Positions 59,667 through 64,000 of a stretch of DNA of 64,000 nt are shown in pieces. Both the position numbers and the translations under genes were made by a program. Origin of the DNA: an uncultured Lachnospiraceae bacterium (GTDB lineage Bacteria > Bacillota > Clostridia > Lachnospirales > Lachnospiraceae). The notes beneath the pieces were generated by a model. That model searched no databases. It was not told where the DNA came from and was given only the letters and a program-made list of their open reading frames with translations. Position 1 is the stretch's first letter. Every line of letters begins with the position of its first letter. The stretch is from assembly GCA_946623875.1 (NCBI GenBank), contig CAMORO010000001.1, forward strand, positions 1-64,000, given 5' to 3'.

Positions 59667-59915
59667 CTAACGTCCCTGCTGTTTGTCGTATATCATATCC
59701 ACCATCTGTCCGACATTCTCGAGCTTGTTGACCTCCTTGATGTCGAACTTCATGTTGAATTCCTTCTCCATCGATATTATCAGCGAAATATGCTCCAGGG
59801 AATCCCAGTCCTCGATATCATCCGAATTGGTGGAATCCGTGATCACAAGAGTATCGTCATCAAAGACATCCCTGAATATTTCGTTAACCTTTTCCATTAT
59901 CTCTTCTCTGGTCAT
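59667..59915 (-). CDS. Acyl carrier protein
   Basis: An 82-residue four-helix carrier protein. The phosphopantetheine serine sits in the helix II start IEDWDSLEHISLIISME (DSL motif). The sequence is acidic and resembles the specialised carriers found in glycan and peptide loci rather than the FabD-linked housekeeping ACP. It lies between the AAC(3)-DUF4910 fusion gene (106 bases upstream) and the MaoC-like gene (10 bases downstream). GGAGAG precedes the ATG. Its acyl group and partner are unknown; the fusion protein is the obvious candidate acceptor enzyme. Confidence 0.92.
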   Translation of the reverse strand: MTREEIMEKVNEIFRDVFDDDTLVITDSTNSDDIEDWDSLEHISLIISMEKEFNMKFDIKEVNKLENVGQMVDMIYDKQQGR

Positions 59916-60021
59916 TTAATTCTCTCCATTCCATCAATTGATGCAATACCGGCAGAGGCTGCCAAACCTATTTTTTAAATGAAATATACTCTCACAAGAC
60001 CGGAGGTCCTGAAATGCTTCT

Positions 60022-62280
60022 CTATATGGTTTCCAGCAGCCCGACCTCCGTAAGCTGCCCCACAACCTTACGGACCACTTCGACCGGCTGTTCAATTACC
60101 TTCGCAAGCTCTTCCACATCATGTGTTCCGTCAGCGTAGGCAAGTACATCCTTCATGGCAAGCGTTTCCCGGTAGGTCTCCTTGGAACTCATTGTCGGAA
60201 CCAGACCCCGTTTGCCAAGCTGCGGCTCACACAGGCAGGTAACCTTATATACCTTACCGTCATCCCCCGGGATCCTGTCATTTGATACTCTGGTTTTCCC
60301 TGTTCTTTCCTTCTTCATACCTACCTGTTCAAGTGCAGAAGACAGTTGCCTGTCGGAAGCGATAATACTGCGTATCCTCTCATCCTCTTCCTCTCCGAAT
60401 GCAGATGCGCCCTCGAGTACATCGATACACTTCCTCATGACCGAATACGCACCGTAGAAGCCCTCGGGAGACACTATGGTCATATTGTCGCCGGAGGTAT
60501 GATACTCGGGATAGATATGGTACTTGGATCTGCAAAAGCAGACAAGCGGAAGATCCACGCCCGGAGCCTGATACTGTCTTTCATCGGATCCCCTCTTAAG
60601 ATAGGAATAATCCGAATAATCAGGCTTCCCGCCTTTTCCTCTTCCCCTGCAATGCTCCTTAAGTACCGCTGTAAGAACCTTATCCGCAAGTGTATCACCA
60701 TATCTTGAATGAACTATCGAATAATCCCTGTCATCACCTACACAGGTAAGATTAAATCCCGCTATAACTTTCTCCTTAAGCTCATCAATATTCTTCGACA
60801 GATAGGTTATTGCTCCTATGGTTTCGGGAACAAATATGATACGGTAGCTGTATTTCCTGTTCCTTATTCCCTTGATATATGTACACAGATGAGCCATTAA
60901 CGAAGGACCGGAGCATTCGTTGTTCGCCATTGAGGGATGACATATATAGGTAGAAAGGAATACTTCCTTCTCAGACTTCCCTTCACTGACTGTTGACGGG
61001 ATAACAAGCTCTCCGTAAGTAAGATTCCCCTCAAACAATGAGGATTTAATGACCGCATGATATCTTGAAGCCCTCTCTAGGCTGTCCTTCTGCACCTGCG
61101 ACATCGCAAAGCCCCACCGTTCCCTGTAATATGAAGTAACATAGGGAATAAGTTCAGGCTGATCCTTAAGAGTGTAAATGTGGGGTTCAAGCTCATCAAA
61201 GCTCATCCACTCATCTACAGGAACGGAATACCCGAGTACATGCAGGTTATTGTCCATGAAATCAACTATACGGTTTCCATGTTCATCCTCGATATAGGCC
61301 TCATCTATCCGCCATTCCTTCGGCACCGTCCAGTCCATGACCTTCGTGCCCGTCGGTACCTCATACAGCTTAAGATCCGGAATGTATTCCTTAAGTATTT
61401 CAAAGGTCTCCCTGACACCTGCTCCGGTGATGCTGCGGCATATGGGAAACAGCCTCCCTGCCAGTCCGTACATGCTCTCACCCAGTACCTTGGGATCATC
61501 GTCCTGACCGATATATGAACAGATCCGGCGGCTCCTGTTTGTTAAAACATCCTTTACCATGATAGGATGAGCATCCCTTAACTCTATGATCTTATATTCG
61601 ATACCGTTAATATAAAACCGGTCTTCGATACCCTTTTCAATGAATTCGTCCTCAAGCGGAAGAATGGTATTTTCAACATCAAGTCCGAGATTCCTGACAT
61701 TCATTGAATATGTGGCTTCATGAGTATTACCCGAAGCATCGGTATAGTCAGCGGTGAAATCCTTAAGATACCTGTACGGAACCTGTCCGCCCGACTGCTC
61801 AGCATAATGGACAAATACAAATGAATGCTGCGTATCCTTGTCTATAAACAGATTTCTGTATCCGTGTTCCACCATGAAATTAAACGGTGAGTCGTCACCG
61901 AATGAACTGCTGTTAGAAAGCGCACACAGCTCTTCCTTATCCTTCCCCCATACGGCAAATGAATAAATGGGATGAGCTGTCCTTGCAAAATCCCCTCTTT
62001 TCATTGCTGTCTTTCCGATCGACCCTGTCTTACATGGGGTCTTATGGCTGTCATACGGCTCACCCTTGCAGAAAGCCCAGTTAAAGGTCGGAAATACCAG
62101 CGTCGCATCCTCTCCTATAATATCAATGATTCCGTCGATGAGGATATTAAGATCCGTATCATCATTATTCTGCATACAATCATACAGAAGCTGCTTGACA
62201 TCGGAGGTAACATATACATTATCTCCCTTTTTCAGATGAAGATGTCCCGCAATATCCTTTAATCTTATATAAGTATCCAT
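60022..62280 (-). CDS. Fusion: AAC(3)-like acyltransferase + DUF4910/DUF2172 aminopeptidase-like + winged helix
   Basis: A 752-residue three-part protein. Residues ~1-265 are an aminoglycoside 3-N-acetyltransferase-like domain (LVFPTFNWAFCKGEPYDSHK, then ARTAHPIYSFAVWG). Residues ~268-630 match the DUF4910/DUF2172 M28-peptidase-like family (LFPICRSITGAGVRETFEIL; YICHPSMANNECSGPSLMAH; IIFVPETIGAITYLSKNI; YHTSGDNM). The last ~85 residues form a winged helix (DVEELAKVIEQPVEVVRKVV). Both catalytic-like domains occur separately in surface-polysaccharide loci. With ACP and MaoC genes just downstream, acyl transfer to an amino sugar is a reasonable inference. No signal peptide is seen. The start follows AGGG and lies only 31 bases from a strong terminator. 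Confidence 0.78.
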   Translation of the reverse strand: MDTYIRLKDIAGHLHLKKGDNVYVTSDVKQLLYDCMQNNDDTDLNILIDGIIDIIGEDATLVFPTFNWAFCKGEPYDSHKTPCKTGSIGKTAMKRGDFARTAHPIYSFAVWGKDKEELCALSNSSSFGDDSPFNFMVEHGYRNLFIDKDTQHSFVFVHYAEQSGGQVPYRYLKDFTADYTDASGNTHEATYSMNVRNLGLDVENTILPLEDEFIEKGIEDRFYINGIEYKIIELRDAHPIMVKDVLTNRSRRICSYIGQDDDPKVLGESMYGLAGRLFPICRSITGAGVRETFEILKEYIPDLKLYEVPTGTKVMDWTVPKEWRIDEAYIEDEHGNRIVDFMDNNLHVLGYSVPVDEWMSFDELEPHIYTLKDQPELIPYVTSYYRERWGFAMSQVQKDSLERASRYHAVIKSSLFEGNLTYGELVIPSTVSEGKSEKEVFLSTYICHPSMANNECSGPSLMAHLCTYIKGIRNRKYSYRIIFVPETIGAITYLSKNIDELKEKVIAGFNLTCVGDDRDYSIVHSRYGDTLADKVLTAVLKEHCRGRGKGGKPDYSDYSYLKRGSDERQYQAPGVDLPLVCFCRSKYHIYPEYHTSGDNMTIVSPEGFYGAYSVMRKCIDVLEGASAFGEEEDERIRSIIASDRQLSSALEQVGMKKERTGKTRVSNDRIPGDDGKVYKVTCLCEPQLGKRGLVPTMSSKETYRETLAMKDVLAYADGTHDVEELAKVIEQPVEVVRKVVGQLTEVGLLETI

Positions 62281-62311
62281 AATTTACCCTATGCTGCTCC
62301 GACAAATAAAA

Positions 62312-62399
62312 AGATCCTTCACTTCGTTCAGTATGACGTTGATATTCCGACATCATTGCCTTCCGGTATCCATGACATTCCGAGCGAAGCAAAGGATCT
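62312..62399 (-). terminator. Long imperfect inverted repeat acting as terminator
   Basis: An ~28-base arm from AGATCCTT (62312) pairs imperfectly with the arm ending AAGGATCT (62399). On the minus strand it is followed by TTTTTATTTG. It starts five bases past the stop of the trigger-factor-like gene. The wording (AGATCCTTCACTTCG..) is that of a widespread hairpin type in bacterial intergenic regions. Confidence 0.75.
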
Positions 62400-62403
62400 G
62401 ATA

Positions 62404-63609
62404 TTAATCTGTATAAACCGCGTTATCCTTGATTATCTTATAAGCCCTTGACTTATATACCGACTGGATAAGGTAAGGATCACCGAAGGTCTCCTTCTGC
62501 TGTTCATATGAGTCATCACTGCCCTCTGTCTCCACAAGATAAGCCTTGTAATCATCCACAGTACATCTTATGCCTTCCTTTTCCATTATGGCCTGGTATA
62601 TGAGCATCTTCTTGGCCGAATCCTGACAGATATTTATAAGCTCCTTGTCATATTCCTCCTCGGTCGTTCCGTTGTACTCATAGAAATCACTGTAGCCGCT
62701 TCCGTACATCTGCTCATAAATCTGGTTCATATACCGGAAAGACTCAAGCGATGTATATTTCTGAAGGGACTTGAGCTGCTTAAGGTATCTGTAAGGATAC
62801 TTGCTTACCGTAGTGTTCTCATCCAGATAATTGTCGATCCAGTTGTCCAGATTCTTATCGTATTCCTGATTCCTGTAAAATTCCTTATATTCCTCAACCG
62901 TATCTGCATTATCCGACAGATACTCGGCTACAAATTCATCCGTAAACTCGGGGTAGATACCGTTTATGGTACATTCAAACACCGCATCCTTGCCCTGAAG
63001 ATCCTCTTTATTGTAATCATCCGGGAAAGTCACGTTAACCGTAACATTGTCGCCGACACCCGCTCCGATAAGCTGCTCTTCAAAATCATCGATAAAGGTT
63101 CCTGAACCTATCGTAAGATCCGAGCCGCTTCCGTTTGTATTACCGCCTTCAAACTCAACGCCGTCTATCGTTCCGACATAATCGAGATTTATTATATCAC
63201 CGTTTTCGATCTTCTTGTCGGTTTCGGTGTCAAGATGCTGCTTACGCTGTCTCTCGATCTCATTTGCTATATCGGTATCGGTCGGTTCTATATCATTTTT
63301 GGAAATCGATACCCCTTTGTACTCTGGCATTGTAATGATCGATGATGCCGTAACTCCCTTTATATATCCGTTCTCATCAAGACCTTCGCTGTAATTGTTA
63401 TTGGGTGTAACCTTATTTGAAGCCTTGACAACAGCCACAGCAATAAGCGCGATCACTCCCGCTGCTATTAATGCCAATATAAGTATGCTGATTATCCTTC
63501 CCGTGATCTCCGTACGCTTAGCCTTCTTCTGCTGATTGGCACGGTCGATACGTTTCTTCATGCTGTTGCTCATATTGTCAGCACTGTTGTCATCCTTATT
63601 CTTTCCCAT
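62404..63609 (-). CDS. Membrane-anchored trigger-factor-like peptidyl-prolyl isomerase
   Basis: A 401-residue protein. The N-terminal ~40 residues are basic, followed by one membrane helix (IISILILALIAAGVIALIAV). The extracellular part contains an FKBP-type isomerase domain (~130-215; IENGDIINLDYVGTIDGVEF, IGSGTFIDDFEEQLIGAGVG, TFPDDYNKEDLQGKDAVFEC) and a helical C-terminal domain like the trigger factor arms. The ribosome-binding tail of cytosolic trigger factor is absent. It is probably a foldase for exported proteins. GGAGG precedes the ATG. A 14-bp palindrome lies 40 bases upstream. Confidence 0.88.
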   Translation of the reverse strand: MGKNKDDNSADNMSNSMKKRIDRANQQKKAKRTEITGRIISILILALIAAGVIALIAVAVVKASNKVTPNNNYSEGLDENGYIKGVTASSIITMPEYKGVSISKNDIEPTDTDIANEIERQRKQHLDTETDKKIENGDIINLDYVGTIDGVEFEGGNTNGSGSDLTIGSGTFIDDFEEQLIGAGVGDNVTVNVTFPDDYNKEDLQGKDAVFECTINGIYPEFTDEFVAEYLSDNADTVEEYKEFYRNQEYDKNLDNWIDNYLDENTTVSKYPYRYLKQLKSLQKYTSLESFRYMNQIYEQMYGSGYSDFYEYNGTTEEEYDKELINICQDSAKKMLIYQAIMEKEGIRCTVDDYKAYLVETEGSDDSYEQQKETFGDPYLIQSVYKSRAYKIIKDNAVYTD

Positions 63610-63650
63610 TGGTACTAATCCTCCCGGTTAATATGTATTATCATCCTTTG

Positions 63651-63664
63651 CAGATCATGATCTG
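63651..63664. promoter_or_regulatory. 14-bp perfect palindrome upstream of the foldase gene
   Basis: CAGATCATGATCTG (63651-63664) is perfectly palindromic and lies 42 bases upstream of the start codon at 63609, in a position for an operator. Confidence 0.35.
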
Positions 63665-63773
63665 TGGCGGTGATATTTCACATCATAATATTCTAACCTA
63701 TATTTACAAGATTTTAAATAGTAAATCTGTGAAAGTTTTGTATTCAATCCCCAGACTGCTTTTATGAATGCTT

Positions 63774-64000
63774 TTATGAATGCATTTCCTTGTTTGCATT
63801 CAGAAAGTCATACAATGCCATCACACAGAAGATCATGGGTGTACAAAGTATCTGCTGGTAACAGAACATATTGTGGAAAAAGTATCCGGCAACCGCCGAA
63901 GCACATGCCAGTGATGCCGGATTGTCATATTTCCTTACGCAGGAGACAAATGCACTGCCAAATATCCCAAGATAGGTTACGAAGCCCAGGATCCCTTCAT
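63774..64000 (-). CDS. O-antigen-ligase-like membrane protein, C-terminal end
   Basis: An open minus-strand frame runs in from the right edge and ends at TAA 63774-63776, giving the last 75 residues. These show two or three hydrophobic segments with GYFFHNMFCYQQILCTPMIF and a short polar tail (NANKEMHS). The pattern fits the C-terminus of Wzy/O-antigen-ligase-type proteins in Lachnospiraceae, which act on lipid-linked glycans. Most of the gene lies outside the window, so the assignment is tentative. It implies that a surface-glycan locus continues to the right. Confidence 0.5.
   Translation of the reverse strand, partial: EGILGFVTYLGIFGSAFVSCVRKYDNPASLACASAVAGYFFHNMFCYQQILCTPMIFCVMALYDFLNANKEMHS

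Noticed and set aside
60022-62280. Aminoglycoside resistance enzyme
   Set aside because: The AAC(3)-like domain is fused to DUF4910 and sits beside ACP and MaoC genes; the context favours glycan modification over drug resistance.

Overview
This 64 kb window looks like chromosome from a Clostridia bacterium, most probably a Lachnospiraceae member. The basis is gene content and order: IreB-RuvX-DUF1292-RNase J-YlbF-MltG-like-O-methyltransferase-U32 in a row, GdpP-rplI-dnaB, rpsF-ssb-rpsR, a stand-alone pyruvate formate-lyase activase with a clostridial ferredoxin, XpaC/TelA, several VanW/CAP/solenoid secreted proteins, strong AGGAGG-type ribosome binding sites and moderate GC. No rRNA, tRNA, CRISPR array or recognisable transposase was seen. 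Nearly all genes are on the minus strand; the plus-strand genes are a LuxR-type membrane protein, a 220-aa unknown, an HPr-like protein, pflA, ferredoxin and an M18 aminopeptidase.

Layout. 1-516: 5' part of an AAA-ATPase-like gene cut by the left edge. 752-4374: a secreted solenoid protein divergent from a 12-TM/LuxR protein. 4536-10611: sugar uptake and hydrolysis unit (lipoprotein binding protein, two permeases, GH31 alpha-xylosidase-like enzyme), with matching LacI-type operator candidates over both predicted start sites. 10842-19395: HerA-like ATPase, CAP-domain secreted protein, a 745-base gene-free stretch rich in palindromes, an AIRS/HypE-like - Lrp - aminotransferase operon, a VanW protein and a 34-aa membrane peptide. 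19451-24073: unknown anchored protein, a DUF218/YdcF pseudogene with an internal deletion, nth, telA, xpaC. 24114-29735: exopolysaccharide genes (tyrosine kinase, chain-length adaptor, PHP phosphatase, three glycosyltransferases). 29767-36963: the conserved RNA-processing/housekeeping string ending upstream in mtaB. 37110-44387: HPr-like, DUF6311 membrane protein, thiI, iscS-type desulfurase, rsmE, and a GGDEF protein with a periplasmic-binding-like sensor domain. 44593-57029: pflA, ferredoxin, dnaB, rplI, gdpP, a membrane J-domain protein, M18 peptidase, bioY, alanine symporter, acyl-CoA ligase. 57222-58272: rpsF-ssb-rpsR. 58444-64000: sirtuin, MaoC-like protein, acyl carrier protein, an unusual AAC(3)-DUF4910-winged-helix fusion, a membrane-anchored trigger-factor-like chaperone and the end of an O-antigen-ligase-like protein.

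The most unusual signals are (i) two structured DNA/RNA elements that fill the intergenic gaps of two convergent gene pairs (45616-45805 and 52976-53134). They share architecture, an apical ATGCAAGCATG loop and a small hairpin whose two differing base pairs are compensatory. One is flanked by an 8-bp direct repeat, and its terminal repeat recurs elsewhere in the window. (ii) The ACP/MaoC/AAC(3)-DUF4910 fusion locus, which may be an acyl-transfer module for a surface glycan. (iii) Two plus-strand genes whose promoters place the transcription start on the ATG, so their mRNAs are probably leaderless. All functional calls come from reading motifs in the translated sequence; no database search was run.
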